Shown here piece by piece: positions 8,893 through 18,924 of a DNA stretch of 64,000 bases. A program made the translations under genes and the position numbers. The notes under the pieces are model-generated. The model made no database searches. It saw only the letters and a program-made list of their open reading frames with translations, and was not told the origin of the DNA. Each line of letters starts with the position of its first letter. The stretch's first letter is position 1. Origin of the DNA: Leclercia pneumoniae (GTDB lineage: Bacteria > Pseudomonadota > Gammaproteobacteria > Enterobacterales > Enterobacteriaceae); assembly GCF_017348915.1 (NCBI RefSeq), contig NZ_CP071383.1, forward strand, positions 124,001 to 188,000, given 5' to 3'.

Positions 8893-10800
8893 TTACTTAT
8901 TCAACAGCGCCAGCACTTCTTCAACGCTGGTGGTGTTAGCCAGACGCTCAATGACGGTTTCATCGTCGAGGGCGTTGGTCAGGCTGGTAATCACCTGGAT
9001 GTGCTCGTTGTTGCGTGCGGCGATACCAATCACCAGACGGGCGATGTCATCTTCTTCTTCACCGAAACGTACGCCCTGCGGATACTGGCAGAACACAACG
9101 CCGGTTTTCAGCACGCGGTCTTTCGCCTCAACCGTACCGTGTGGAACCGCAATGGATTCGCCCAGGTAGGTCGGGGTCAGTTTTTCACGTTCCAGCATCG
9201 CTTCAACGTATTCTGGCTGAACGTAACCGCCGGCAACCAGCTGCTCACCCGCAAAGCGAATGGCTTCTTCTTTCGTAGTAGCAGTACGGCCAAGGAAGAT
9301 GTTTTCCGCGCCCAGTCGGAACAGATGCGCGTTGCTCTCGTCGAAGCTGTCCTGCAGGCTGGTACGCACTTTCACTTCGTTGCTTTCGTGACGCTGCGCA
9401 GCAACCAGACGTTCGGTCAGGCTGGTATACAGGCCGCTGTCGAGGAAGTTGGTCAGCGAAATGTGCTGCGCCTGCGGCACCTGGCGCATCGCGCGTTCGG
9501 TCAGGTCGCGGTGGGTGATGACCAGGTCAACGTCCCCTGGCAGGCTGTTAATAGCACTGTTGGTGACGGAGATGTTGGTCAGGCCCGCGTCCTGCACTTT
9601 CTTACGCAGTACGCCTGCACCCATTGCGCTGGAGCCCATACCGGCGTCGCAGGCAACGATGATTTTACGCACGTGGCTCAGGTCGTTAGAGACATCGCCT
9701 GCCGCCAGCGGGGTTGCGCCTTTGGATTCCGCTTTCATGTCGTGCATACGACGGGTTGCCGCTTCGATATCGTCTTCTTCTTTCACCTTGCTGGTTTTCA
9801 GCAGGATAGCCGAGACCACGAAGGAGACCGCCATGGCTGCACAGATAGCGGCGATGTTAGCGAAGTAAGCGCCTTTCGGGGTCATCGCCAGTACCGCCAG
9901 GATAGAACCTGGGGAGGCCGGAGAAACCAGACCACCGCCCAGCACGCTCAGGGTGAACACGCCGGTCATACCGCCAAGGATAACGGCAAGGATCAGACGT
10001 GGGTTCATCAGCACGTACGGGAAGTAAATTTCGTGGATACCACCCAGGAAGTGGATGATCGCCGCGCCGCCTGCAGACTGTTTTGCACTGCCGCGACCGA
10101 AGAACATATACGCCAGCAGCACGCCCATACCCGGGCCCGGGTTGGCTTCAATCAGGAAGAAGATGGACTTGCCGAGGTCATGCGACTGCTGAATACCCAG
10201 CGGGGAGAAGATACCGTGGTTAATGGCGTTGTTGAGGAACAGGATTTTCGCCGGTTCAACAAAGATAGACGCCAGCGGCAGCATGTCGTGCGCCACCATG
10301 AAGTTAACGCCTGCCGCCAGAATTTTGGACAGAACTTCAACCGCAGGGCCAATGCCGAGGAACGCCAGAATCGCGAGGATCATCCCGATGATGCCCGCAG
10401 AGAAGTTGTTCACCAGCATTTCGAAGCCGGACTTGATCTTACCATCCACCCAGACGTCGAATTTCTTAATCGCCCAGCCGCCCAGAGGACCGGCAATCAT
10501 CGCGCCGAGGAACATTGGCATATCTGCACCGACGATCACGCCCATAGTGGTAATGGCACCTACTACGCCGCCGCGGTCACCGCCTACCAGACGACCACCG
10601 GTATAACCGATGAGCAGTGGCAGCAGGTAAGTAATCATTGGGCCAACAAGTTTTGCCAGCGTTTCGTTAGGCAACCACCCTGTCGGAATGAACAATGCAG
10701 TGATGATACCCCACGCGATAAACGCGCCGATGTTTGGCATCACCATATTGCTGAGGAAACGACCAAAGCTTTGAACTTTGATCTTGAAATCGGATGACAT
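8893..10800 (-). CDS. mtlA: PTS mannitol transporter subunit IICBA (MtlA)
   Basis: Inner-membrane enzyme II that imports mannitol and phosphorylates it to mannitol 1-phosphate. At 635 residues (637 in E. coli) it has all three domains in order. EIIC is membrane-bound (about 1-340). EIIB holds the phosphorylated Cys in VACDAGMGSSAMGAG (about 382-396). EIIA holds the phosphorylated His in IAVPHGTVE (about 550). It is the first gene of mtlADR. The upstream region carries an array of CRP sites. Confidence 0.97.
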   Translation of the reverse strand: MSSDFKIKVQSFGRFLSNMVMPNIGAFIAWGIITALFIPTGWLPNETLAKLVGPMITYLLPLLIGYTGGRLVGGDRGGVVGAITTMGVIVGADMPMFLGAMIAGPLGGWAIKKFDVWVDGKIKSGFEMLVNNFSAGIIGMILAILAFLGIGPAVEVLSKILAAGVNFMVAHDMLPLASIFVEPAKILFLNNAINHGIFSPLGIQQSHDLGKSIFFLIEANPGPGMGVLLAYMFFGRGSAKQSAGGAAIIHFLGGIHEIYFPYVLMNPRLILAVILGGMTGVFTLSVLGGGLVSPASPGSILAVLAMTPKGAYFANIAAICAAMAVSFVVSAILLKTSKVKEEDDIEAATRRMHDMKAESKGATPLAAGDVSNDLSHVRKIIVACDAGMGSSAMGAGVLRKKVQDAGLTNISVTNSAINSLPGDVDLVITHRDLTERAMRQVPQAQHISLTNFLDSGLYTSLTERLVAAQRHESNEVKVRTSLQDSFDESNAHLFRLGAENIFLGRTATTKEEAIRFAGEQLVAGGYVQPEYVEAMLEREKLTPTYLGESIAVPHGTVEAKDRVLKTGVVFCQYPQGVRFGEEEDDIARLVIGIAARNNEHIQVITSLTNALDDETVIERLANTTSVEEVLALLNK

Positions 10801-11164
10801 AAAACACCCCTTCTTCTGTGTACGCAGGCTAGTAGCCCGAGGTTTGTTGTTAATGCGGTGGCAGAGGTAGCCCAGCCCTGTTCGAATGTGTGAAATCTGG
10901 CACTGAATCGTTATGGTGTCCAGCGAGCGGAATTTTGTGTGATCTCAATCACGTAAATGTAGGGGGTGCGCAGATTATTGACGTGATCCGTGTCACAAAT
11001 ATGACGTGTAAAAAAAATACAGTGGTCAATAAAGTGGCTGATTAGGCACTAAAATGTGAGGTTTGTCACATAATGCTGGCGCTGGTTTGTTTATGAATTG
11101 TGATGAAATTCACAAAATATTTTTATGCAGATTACTCTGGATGTGATCGGGCGCAGAGTCTGTC
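10801..11164 (-). promoter_or_regulatory. mtlA promoter region with an array of CRP sites
   Basis: Non-coding control region for mtlA. Four good CRP boxes (TGTGA-N6-TCACA type) are visible at 10938-10953, 10982-10997, 11055-11070 and 11099-11114. A weaker half-site lies at 11142-11146. A -10-like CATAAC (10915-10910, minus strand) would put the first box near -42, a class II position. Multiple CRP sites are also known for E. coli mtlA. The leader from the inferred start to the mtlA ATG is about 100 nt. Confidence 0.7.
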
Positions 11165-11278
11165 ATGGGAGAACTAAACGGTATGAAAGTGAGCAACATT
11201 ATCTGTGAGTTGAATGATCTCTGCCTGGCACCCGTAATCTCACCGACGGAGGTGACCTGCCTTTTTCTCTTTGCCTGA
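11165..11278 (+). CDS. Candidate small protein or leader ORF upstream of yibF (37 codons)
   Basis: Open frame ATG GGA GAA ... TGA encoding 37 residues, or 31 from the internal ATG at 11183, which has GGGAGA 10 bases upstream. The product has Cys residues and a hydrophobic end (TCLFLFA) and no family I recognise. A small hairpin (TCACC...GGTGA) followed by TTTTT overlaps its end near 11250-11266. That would fit an attenuator or a short independent transcript before yibF. Coding is not established. Confidence 0.2.
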   Translation: MGELNGMKVSNIICELNDLCLAPVISPTEVTCLFLFA

Positions 11279-11316
11279 GCCATACTTAACCTTTTGTTGG
11301 TATACAGGAGCAGGCA

Positions 11317-11925
11317 ATGAAACTTATCGGCAGTTATACCAGTCCCTTTGTCCGGAAGATCTCCATTCTTTTGCTGGAGAAGGGGATCACCTTCGAGTTC
11401 ATCAACGAACAGCCCTATAACGCCGACAATGGCGTGGCGCAGTACAACCCGCTGGGCAAAGTACCCGCGCTGGTGACGGATGATGGCGAATACTGGTTTG
11501 ATTCACCGATCATTGCCGAATACATAGAAAAGCTGGATATCGCCCCGGCGATGGTGCCGCGCGAGCCGAAGGCGGCGCTCTACATCCGCCAGATCGAAGC
11601 GCTGGCCGACGGCATTATGGATGCGGCTCTGGCCTCCGTGCGTGAGCAGGCCCGCCCGCCCGCACAGCAATCAGAAGCAGAGTTGCTGCGTCAGCGTGAA
11701 AAAATCAGCCGCAGCCTCGACTGGTGCGAAACCCTGATTCGCGAGGGCAAGCTGGCCACCGACAGCGTTAACCTGGCGACCATCGCCATTGCCTGCGCCA
11801 TTGGTTATCTCAATTTCCGCCGCGTCTCGCCGGGCTGGTGCGTCGAGCGTCCACTGCTGGTCAAACTGGCCGAAACCCTCTTCCAGCGCGAAAGCTTCGC
11901 TCGCACTGAACCGCCAAAGGCGTGA
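11317..11925 (+). CDS. yibF: Glutathione S-transferase-like protein YibF
   Basis: A 202-residue protein, the same length as E. coli YibF. The N-terminal thioredoxin-like GST domain begins [17 protein letters not shown], with the Ser/Pro glutathione-site region SPFVRK and the cis-Pro region GKVPALV near residue 48-54. The helical GST C-domain covers about 85-200. E. coli YibF binds glutathione but its physiological substrate is unknown. AGGAG lies 6 bases upstream of the ATG. It precedes selA by about 100 bp on the same strand. Confidence 0.93.
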   Translation: MKLIGSYTSPFVRKISILLLEKGITFEFINEQPYNADNGVAQYNPLGKVPALVTDDGEYWFDSPIIAEYIEKLDIAPAMVPREPKAALYIRQIEALADGIMDAALASVREQARPPAQQSEAELLRQREKISRSLDWCETLIREGKLATDSVNLATIAIACAIGYLNFRRVSPGWCVERPLLVKLAETLFQRESFARTEPPKA

Positions 11926-11956
11926 TGTCGCCTATAACACTTCCTGGCGCCAGGCT

Positions 11957-12010
11957 GTACAATCCCTCTTCATATTGACTCCCTCTCCCGTCGGGAGGGG
12001 GGAAGAGACC
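11957..12010 (+). promoter_or_regulatory. selA leader with a short hairpin repeat
   Basis: The 103-bp yibF-selA gap holds an extended -10-like GGCTGTACAAT (about 11952-11962) and a hairpin CCCTCTCCC/GGGAGGGG (about 11980-11999). The hairpin belongs to the same sequence family as the repeats in the mtl and dpp operons. In E. coli the selAB leader carries a SECIS-like SelB-binding element; I could not recognise one here from sequence alone. Confidence 0.35.
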
Positions 12011-12028
12011 CAACAGCCAGGCACTTTC

Positions 12029-13408
12029 ATGACTACTCAGCACTCTCTCTACAGCCAGCTACCCGCCACCGATCGTCTGCTTCGCGACCCCAGGCTTCTC
12101 CCCGTCGTGGAGAAGTTTGGTCACGTCCGCACGGTCGAAGCGTTGCGCCTGTTACAGGCAGAAGCCCGCGACGCTATTCGTCAACAGCAGGCGCTGCCGC
12201 AGTGGGACTGGTTTCTGGAAGTGGAAAAACGGCTGGCGGCGGACACGCCTCCAGGGCTACGCCCGGTGTTTAACCTGACGGGCACCGTACTGCACACCAA
12301 TCTGGGACGTGCGCTGCTGGCGGAGGAGGCGGTTGCGGCGGTCACCCAGGCGATGCGCCAGCCGGTGACGCTGGAGTACGACCTGGACGGCGCCGGGCGA
12401 GGTCATCGGGATCGCCCGCTGGCAGAGTTGCTGTGTCAACTCACCGGCGCGGAAGACGCCTGCATCGTGAATAACAACGCGGCCGCCGTGCTGCTGATGC
12501 TGGCGGCGACGGCGGCACAGAAAGAGGTGGTGGTGTCGCGCGGTGAGCTGGTTGAAATTGGCGGCGCGTTCCGCATTCCGGACGTCATGCTGCAGGCGGG
12601 ATGTAGTCTGCGGGAAGTAGGCAGCACCAACCGTACTCACGCCAAAGACTATCGCGCGGCAATCAATGAAAATACCGCGCTGCTAATGAAAGTGCACACC
12701 AGCAATTATGCGATTGAAGGCTTTACCCACGCGGTGGATGAAGCCGAACTGGCGCAAATGGGTCGGGAGATGAATGTACCGGTCGTTGCCGATTTAGGCA
12801 GCGGCTCGCTGGTGGATCTGAGCCAGTTTGGTCTGCCGAAAGAGCCGATGCCGCAGGAGTTGATTGCCGCGGGGGTAAGCCTGGTGAGCTTCTCCGGCGA
12901 CAAGCTACTCGGTGGTCCGCAGGCCGGCATTATCGTCGGTAAACGTGAGCTGATTGCCAAATTGCAGCAGCACCCGCTGAAGCGCGCCCTGCGCGCCGAC
13001 AAAATGACGCTCGCCGCGCTGGAAGCGACGCTGCGGCTCTATTTACACCCAGAGAAGCTGACCGAACGCCTGCCCACCTTGCGTCTGCTAAGCCGTGATG
13101 CCGCCTCGCTACATCAGCTGGGCGAGACGCTTCTGGCGCAGGTTGCCCCGCACTATTCGGACTTTGAGGTGCGCGTTGAGCCTTGCCTGTCACAGCCCGG
13201 CAGCGGTTCCCTGCCGGTGGAGAGATTGCCTGGCGCAGCGCTGACGTTCACCCCGCGCGATGGACGCGGCAGCCAGTTAGAGGCACTGGCCTCACGCTGG
13301 CGGGCGCTGCCCGTTCCGGTGATTGGCCGTATCAAAAATGGCCGGCTGTGGCTGGATCTACGCTGTCTGGAAGATCAAACCCTGTTTCTGGAGATGTTGC
13401 TGAAATGA
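12029..13408 (+). CDS. selA: L-seryl-tRNA(Sec) selenium transferase SelA
   Basis: PLP enzyme that converts seryl-tRNA(Sec) to selenocysteyl-tRNA(Sec) using selenophosphate, as a large homodecamer in the cytoplasm. The ATG at 12029 ([20 protein letters not shown]) gives 459 residues against 463 in E. coli. The PLP lysine is in [16 protein letters not shown] near residue 292. [13 protein letters not shown] and [11 protein letters not shown] are conserved. Its stop overlaps the selB start (ATGA). Confidence 0.96.
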   Translation: MTTQHSLYSQLPATDRLLRDPRLLPVVEKFGHVRTVEALRLLQAEARDAIRQQQALPQWDWFLEVEKRLAADTPPGLRPVFNLTGTVLHTNLGRALLAEEAVAAVTQAMRQPVTLEYDLDGAGRGHRDRPLAELLCQLTGAEDACIVNNNAAAVLLMLAATAAQKEVVVSRGELVEIGGAFRIPDVMLQAGCSLREVGSTNRTHAKDYRAAINENTALLMKVHTSNYAIEGFTHAVDEAELAQMGREMNVPVVADLGSGSLVDLSQFGLPKEPMPQELIAAGVSLVSFSGDKLLGGPQAGIIVGKRELIAKLQQHPLKRALRADKMTLAALEATLRLYLHPEKLTERLPTLRLLSRDAASLHQLGETLLAQVAPHYSDFEVRVEPCLSQPGSGSLPVERLPGAALTFTPRDGRGSQLEALASRWRALPVPVIGRIKNGRLWLDLRCLEDQTLFLEMLLK

Positions 13409-15261
13409 TTATTGCCACTGCGGGTCACGTTGACCATGGCAAAACGACGTTGTTGCAGGCGATTACGGGGATTAACGCCGATCGCCTGCCGGAAGAGAAA
13501 AAACGCGGCATGACCATCGACCTCGGGTATGCCTACTGGCCGCAGCCGGATGGCCGCGTGCTGGGGTTTATTGACGTTCCGGGGCATGAAAAATTTCTCT
13601 CGAATATGCTGGCGGGGGTGGGGGGTATCGACCATGCGCTGCTGGTGGTGGCCTGCGACGATGGCGTGATGGCGCAAACGCGTGAGCATTTGCACATTCT
13701 GCAGCTCACCGGAAGTCCCCAGCTCACCGTGGCGCTGACCAAAGTCGATCGCGTTGACGATGCGCGCGTGGCGGCGGTGCGTGAAGAGGTGCAGGCGACC
13801 CTGGCGGAATATGGATTTAGCGATGCGGCGCTGTTTGTCACTGTCGCAACCCAGGGGCAGGGTATTGACGCCCTGCGCGACCATCTGCAACAGCTTCCGG
13901 CCCGCGAGCAGGCGGGGCATCAACGTTTTCGTCTGGCCATTGACCGGGCCTTTACCGTGAAGGGGGCGGGGCTGGTGGTCACCGGCACGGCCCTGAGCGG
14001 TGAAGTGAAGGTGGGTGATAGCCTCTGGCTGACCGGGGTCAATAAAAGCATGCGTGTGCGCGGTCTGCATGCGCAAAATCAGCCCACGGAGCAGGCCCAT
14101 GCCGGGCAGCGTATTGCCCTGAACATTGCGGGCGATGCTGAGAAAGAAGAGCTTAGCCGGGGCGATTGGCTGCTGTCTGACGCACCGCCGGCGCCGTCGA
14201 CGCGGGTGATCGTGGCCCTGCAGGGCGAATTGTCCCTGAGTCAGTGGCAGCCTCTGCATATTCACCACGCCGCCAGTCACGTGACCGGCCGCGTGTCGCT
14301 ACTGGAAAACGATCTGGCCGAGCTGGTACTGGATAACCCGTTGTGGCTGGCTGATAACGATCGGCTGGTACTGCGGGACATCTCGGCACGCGTTACGCTG
14401 GCGGGGGCGCGCGTCGTTACCCTTCATCCGCCGCGCCGTGGCAAACGTAAACCTGAATATCTGCACTGGCTGGCGCAGCTTGCGAAAGCACCGGACGATC
14501 GTGCTGCGCTGCGTCAGCATCTGGAGCGCGGGGCGGTCAATCTGCTGGAGTTCGCCTGGGCGCGCCAGCGCAGTGAGGAAGGGCTACGCGAGCTGACGCG
14601 TCATCCCGATTTTATCCAGGCCGGATCCATGCTGCTGAGTACCGAGATTGCCGCCCGATGGCAGCGTAAAATTCTTGATGTGCTTAGCGCTTACCATCAT
14701 CAGCACCAGGATGAGCCGGGGCCAGGCCGTGAACGCCTGCGGCGTATGTCACTGCCAACGGAAGATGAAGCCCTGGTCCTGCTGCTAATAGAAAGGATGC
14801 GCGAGAATGGGGATCTGCACAGCTATCATGGCTGGCTGCACCTGCCGCATCACAAAGCCGGCTTTACCGATGCGCAGCGCGCCATCTGGCAAAAGGCGGA
14901 AGGGCTATTTGGTGATGAGCCCTGGTGGGTGCGCGATCTGGCGCGCGAGACCGCGACCGACGAGCAGGAGATGCGCCAGATACTGAGGCTGGCCGCGCAG
15001 CAGGGGCTCATTACGGCGATCGTCAAAGATCGTTACTACCGCAATGATCGCATTGTGGCGTTCGCCAGTTTGATCCGTGAGCTAGATCAGGAGCGAGGGT
15101 CAACCTGCGCCGCCGACTTCCGTGACCGGCTGAACGTGGGGCGCAAGCTGGCGATCCAGATCCTGGAGTACTTCAACCGCATCGGCTTCACCCGCCGTCG
15201 TGGGAACGACCACCTGCTGCGCGATGCGCTGCTTTTTGCTGCGGACAGGCCGCAACCTTAA
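13405..15261 (+). CDS. selB: Selenocysteine-specific elongation factor SelB
   Basis: GTPase that delivers selenocysteyl-tRNA(Sec) to UGA codons by binding the SECIS mRNA hairpin. It has 618 residues (614 in E. coli). G motifs are GHVDHGKT (7-14), DVPGHEKF (near 59) and TKVD (near 113). EF-Tu-like domains follow, and the C-terminal four winged helices that read SECIS cover about 380-615. The ATG at 13405 overlaps the selA stop. The stop shares TTAA with the convergent kinase gene. Confidence 0.96.
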   Translation: MIIATAGHVDHGKTTLLQAITGINADRLPEEKKRGMTIDLGYAYWPQPDGRVLGFIDVPGHEKFLSNMLAGVGGIDHALLVVACDDGVMAQTREHLHILQLTGSPQLTVALTKVDRVDDARVAAVREEVQATLAEYGFSDAALFVTVATQGQGIDALRDHLQQLPAREQAGHQRFRLAIDRAFTVKGAGLVVTGTALSGEVKVGDSLWLTGVNKSMRVRGLHAQNQPTEQAHAGQRIALNIAGDAEKEELSRGDWLLSDAPPAPSTRVIVALQGELSLSQWQPLHIHHAASHVTGRVSLLENDLAELVLDNPLWLADNDRLVLRDISARVTLAGARVVTLHPPRRGKRKPEYLHWLAQLAKAPDDRAALRQHLERGAVNLLEFAWARQRSEEGLRELTRHPDFIQAGSMLLSTEIAARWQRKILDVLSAYHHQHQDEPGPGRERLRRMSLPTEDEALVLLLIERMRENGDLHSYHGWLHLPHHKAGFTDAQRAIWQKAEGLFGDEPWWVRDLARETATDEQEMRQILRLAAQQGLITAIVKDRYYRNDRIVAFASLIRELDQERGSTCAADFRDRLNVGRKLAIQILEYFNRIGFTRRRGNDHLLRDALLFAADRPQP

Positions 15262-16145
15262 GCCTCGCGTCGGGAAAGTGCCTGTTTTGCCAGCCAGACG
15301 GCGCCCAGCCGGCCCGCCTGGTTACCCAGTTCACAGGGCAAAATAGGCACCTGCAGCGCCTCCCACTCGTCAAAGGATTGCAGCTTACGGTCAAGCAGCT
15401 GATAAATTTTCTCCTGCTCGCTGATGCCGCCGCCGATTAATACCACCTGCGGATCAAACATCGAGATTACGCTGTAAATGCCACGCGCGAGGAAGCGCGC
15501 CCACTCTTCCACCGCTTCCCGCAGATGCAGATCGTTTTCCATCAGTTTGAAGAGCGCTTCGCCTTTTGGCATCTCCTCTTCAGAGACCGCCAGCGCCCGG
15601 CGACAGGCCTCCATCAATCCTCTGGCAGAGGCGACTTCGTGCATCCCTTCGCCATTATTGCCGACCGGAATCACTCCAAACTCACCGGCGCGGTAGTGCG
15701 AACCACGCCAGAGATCGCCTTCTACAACGATGCCACCCCCTATGCCGGTGCCAAGCGTAATGCAGACAAAGTGCTGATAATCGCGCCCTGCACCCCGCCA
15801 CAGTTCGCCCAGCGCCGCGCAGTTCGCGTCGTTTTCGGCGGTGACGGGGAGATCGGTAAGCTCTGCAAACAGGTCGTAGAGGTTTACATCGTCAAGGAAA
15901 TCCAGCGCCCCGGCCTTAGCCGCTTTGCCGGTATGCGTATTGATATGGCCCGGGAAACTCACGCCAATGGCCGCAATCTCATGATCTTTCTGGTAAGCCT
16001 GCACCACCTCGCGCCACTTTTGCCTGAAGGTCTCTTCATCTTCTGGCGTATCAAATTGATCTTCCGCCAGTTCGTTACCATCTTCATCGATCACGCCATG
16101 TTTTATGTGCGTTCCACCGACATCAAAACCGATAAATAGCCGCAT
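15258..16145 (-). CDS. ROK-family sugar kinase lacking the zinc motif
   Basis: A 295-residue ROK kinase. The ATP phosphate loop FDVGGTHIKHGV is at residues 6-17, and the catalytic Asp is in ENDANCAALGE near 104-114. GTGIGGGIV follows at about 132. The usual ROK zinc signature (CxCGxxGC) is absent: the equivalent stretch reads IPVGNNGEGMHEVAS. This resembles the glucokinase/beta-glucoside-kinase branch; the exact sugar cannot be read from sequence. K-12 has yiaY in this interval. It diverges from aldB and converges on selB with a 4-bp overlap. Confidence 0.85.
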   Translation of the reverse strand: MRLFIGFDVGGTHIKHGVIDEDGNELAEDQFDTPEDEETFRQKWREVVQAYQKDHEIAAIGVSFPGHINTHTGKAAKAGALDFLDDVNLYDLFAELTDLPVTAENDANCAALGELWRGAGRDYQHFVCITLGTGIGGGIVVEGDLWRGSHYRAGEFGVIPVGNNGEGMHEVASARGLMEACRRALAVSEEEMPKGEALFKLMENDLHLREAVEEWARFLARGIYSVISMFDPQVVLIGGGISEQEKIYQLLDRKLQSFDEWEALQVPILPCELGNQAGRLGAVWLAKQALSRREA

Positions 16146-16309
16146 TTACGCTTCCTTTATGAGCCTGTGCACCTTAATTATGGCTCAGACCAAAAAACGG
16201 AACGTAAAGTAAGGTAATGCGTGAAGGGGCTCGCAAAGCAGACGCTGGCTGGCGCTGTTTTCACCGCCGCGGTCTACCTTTGAAGGACACTTCACGCAAG
16301 GAGATGGCC

Positions 16310-17848
16310 ATGACCAACAATCCTCCCTCATCACGCATTCTGCCCGGCGAGTATGGTTTTCCTCTTAAGCTAAAAGCCCGTTATGACAACTTTATTGGCG
16401 GCGACTGGGTTGCTCCGGCCGACGGCGATTACTATCAAAATGTCACCCCGGTCACCGGACAGCCGCTGTGCGAAATCGCCAGCTCCGGCAAGCGGGATAT
16501 CGACCTGGCGCTGGATGCCGCCCACAAAGCGAAAGATCGGTGGGGGCAAACCTCGGTGCAGGACAGGGCTGCCATCCTGTTTAAAATTGCTGACCGCATG
16601 GAGCAAAACCTTGAGCTGTTAGCCACGGCAGAGACCTGGGATAACGGAAAACCCATCCGTGAAACCATGGCTGCTGACGTGCCGCTGGCTATCGATCATT
16701 TCCGTTATTTTGCCTCCTGTATTCGCGCCCAGGAGGGGGGTATCAGCGAGGTAGATAAAGATACCGTGGCCTATCACTTCCATGAGCCGCTGGGGGTGGT
16801 GGGGCAGATCATTCCGTGGAACTTCCCGCTGCTGATGGCGAGCTGGAAGATGGCGCCAGCGCTGGCAGCCGGTAACTGCGTGGTGCTGAAACCGGCGCGT
16901 CTCACGCCGCTATCGGTATTGCTGTTGATGGAGGTGATTGGCGATCTGTTGCCGCCGGGCGTTGTGAACGTGGTGAACGGTGCGGGGGGCGAGATTGGCG
17001 AATATCTGGCGACCTCGAAACGCATCGCTAAAGTGGCCTTTACTGGCTCCACGGAAGTGGGACAACAGATTATGCAGTACGCGACCCAGAACATCATTCC
17101 GGTGACTCTGGAGCTGGGCGGTAAATCCCCTAACATCTTCTTTGCCGACGTGATGGATGAAGAGGATGCCTTTTTCGATAAGGCGCTGGAAGGCTTTGCC
17201 TTATTTGCCTTCAACCAGGGGGAAGTCTGTACCTGCCCGAGTCGTGCCCTGGTGCAGGAGTCTATCTATGAACGCTTTATGGAGCGCGCAATTCGCCGCG
17301 TAGAGTCCATCCGCAGCGGCAACCCGCTGGACAGCGTCACCCAGATGGGGGCGCAGGTTTCTCACGGGCAGCTGGAAACCATCCTTAACTATATTGATAT
17401 CGGTAAAAAAGAGGGGGCGGATGTCTTGACCGGCGGGCGCCGCAAACAGCTTGGCGGCGATTTAAACGAAGGTTACTACCTCGAGCCGACGATCCTGTTT
17501 GGTAAAAACGATATGCGTGTCTTCCAGGAGGAGATCTTCGGCCCGGTGCTGGCAGTGACCACCTTCAAAACCATGGACGAGGCGCTGGAGCTGGCGAACG
17601 ATACCCAGTATGGCCTGGGGGCAGGCGTCTGGAGCCGTAACGGTAACCTGGCTTATAAAATGGGACGCGGCATACAGGCAGGGCGCGTATGGACCAACTG
17701 CTACCATGCTTACCCGGCACACGCCGCCTTCGGCGGTTATAAGCAGTCGGGCATCGGACGTGAAACTCACAAGATGATGCTGGAACATTATCAGCAGACG
17801 AAGTGCCTGTTGGTAAGCTATTCCGATAAGCCCCTCGGGCTGTTTTAA
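16310..17848 (+). CDS. aldB: Aldehyde dehydrogenase AldB
   Basis: NADP-dependent cytoplasmic aldehyde dehydrogenase (acetaldehyde, lactaldehyde and others), expressed in stationary phase in E. coli. The ATG at 16310 ([17 protein letters not shown]) has AAGGAG upstream and gives 512 residues, as in E. coli; an in-frame ATG two codons earlier is possible. The catalytic Glu is in [11 protein letters not shown] (near 268). The catalytic Cys is in [12 protein letters not shown] (near 302-308). The stop shares TTAA with the convergent yiaU stop. Confidence 0.96.
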   Translation: MTNNPPSSRILPGEYGFPLKLKARYDNFIGGDWVAPADGDYYQNVTPVTGQPLCEIASSGKRDIDLALDAAHKAKDRWGQTSVQDRAAILFKIADRMEQNLELLATAETWDNGKPIRETMAADVPLAIDHFRYFASCIRAQEGGISEVDKDTVAYHFHEPLGVVGQIIPWNFPLLMASWKMAPALAAGNCVVLKPARLTPLSVLLLMEVIGDLLPPGVVNVVNGAGGEIGEYLATSKRIAKVAFTGSTEVGQQIMQYATQNIIPVTLELGGKSPNIFFADVMDEEDAFFDKALEGFALFAFNQGEVCTCPSRALVQESIYERFMERAIRRVESIRSGNPLDSVTQMGAQVSHGQLETILNYIDIGKKEGADVLTGGRRKQLGGDLNEGYYLEPTILFGKNDMRVFQEEIFGPVLAVTTFKTMDEALELANDTQYGLGAGVWSRNGNLAYKMGRGIQAGRVWTNCYHAYPAHAAFGGYKQSGIGRETHKMMLEHYQQTKCLLVSYSDKPLGLF

Positions 17849-18807
17849 CTTCCCTGAGCAGGCTGCCCCACGGCGGCCTGCTCAATCTGCTTACGCAGCG
17901 TATTCATTACGCCATCCAGCACATACTGCACGCGGAGTGGCTGGTATTCGCGTTTACGGAAGATGGTCACCAGATCCAGCCACCACTCCTCCTGATGGGT
18001 AAAGCAGGGCACCATCAAACCCTGCTCTATCTCTTTTTGCAGGCTCTCTTTTGGCGCGAAGACGATCCCCAGATGATTACGCGCCAGTTCGAGCGCCGCA
18101 TGGGTGTTGTCACAAATATAGTTACCCGTGACTTTGTAATCGCGTATCTGGTCGCTCTGATGTGCGCGGAATCGCCAGATGTTGGCGTCATCGACGATCA
18201 TAGAATCGATAAGAATACAGGAGTGGTTAATGAGATCGTCCGGGCTGTTAATAGGATGATTTTTTATATATTGCGGAGTAGCAAACGCAGTAATGGAATA
18301 TTTGGTGAGGGTGCTGGCGACCAGGTTTTCATCTTTCGGTTGCGCATAGGTAATTAATATATCGCAGTCATCAGGGAAGGTGACGCCTTCGTAGAATTCG
18401 TTGGTGCTGAGATTATAGGTCTTCAGGCTAATATGAATGTCTTCGAGATTTTTAATTTCATGGATCACGTAGCGAGCCAGATAGGTAATAATTCCTGTTG
18501 GCGCATATATTGTCACTTTTCCGCGCTTTTCGTGCTTGTAATCACCAATGAAATTGATCAGTCGCTCGTTTTGTTTGAGTGAACGGTTAATGTAAGGCAA
18601 CAGTGATTCGCCAAACTGAGTCAATGCCAGATGGCGGGTAGTACGCTCAAATACCTTAAGCCCGACCCGTGCCTCAAAATCAGAGAGATATTTGCTGACA
18701 TTGGCCTGCGCCATGCCTAACAGAGCGGCAGCATCGCCGATACTGCGGGTCGCAGCGATGACCGAGACGATCTTTAATTCACGCGGTTTGATCTGCAGTT
18801 TGCGCAT
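17845..18807 (-). CDS. yiaU: LysR-type regulator YiaU
   Basis: A 320-residue LysR-type regulator. The N-terminal helix-turn-helix covers about 5-60 ([23 protein letters not shown]), and the periplasmic-binding-like effector domain covers about 90-300. The start [11 protein letters not shown] matches E. coli YiaU; an ATG nine codons upstream (18834) is also possible, and neither has a strong ribosome site. It diverges from yiaT across 117 AT-rich bases with overlapping TATAAT-like boxes, so yiaT is the likely target. The inducer is unknown. Confidence 0.9.
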   Translation of the reverse strand: MRKLQIKPRELKIVSVIAATRSIGDAAALLGMAQANVSKYLSDFEARVGLKVFERTTRHLALTQFGESLLPYINRSLKQNERLINFIGDYKHEKRGKVTIYAPTGIITYLARYVIHEIKNLEDIHISLKTYNLSTNEFYEGVTFPDDCDILITYAQPKDENLVASTLTKYSITAFATPQYIKNHPINSPDDLINHSCILIDSMIVDDANIWRFRAHQSDQIRDYKVTGNYICDNTHAALELARNHLGIVFAPKESLQKEIEQGLMVPCFTHQEEWWLDLVTIFRKREYQPLRVQYVLDGVMNTLRKQIEQAAVGQPAQGS

Positions 18808-18924
18808 GGGTAACGCCCATCTATATGATTTCATATATAATATTATATAAACAACTTAATTGCACCGCGAATTTTGTAACCATTACTATGCGCCGGGTCG
18901 TAATATTATTAATGGACGCATGGA

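Noticed and set aside
9001..10797. 598-codon open frame on the plus strand opposite mtlA
   Set aside because: Exact antisense of mtlA with a His/Gln/Arg-rich composition expected from the reverse of a high-GC codon pattern; no family features or ribosome site.
11926..12028. SECIS-like element in the selA leader
   Set aside because: No stem with the GGUCU-type loop and bulged U seen in bacterial SECIS elements could be recognised by eye; only a CCCTCTCCC/GGGAGGGG hairpin is visible.
12257..12640. Minus-strand frames opposite selA and selB
   Set aside because: Antisense shadows without start signals or families.
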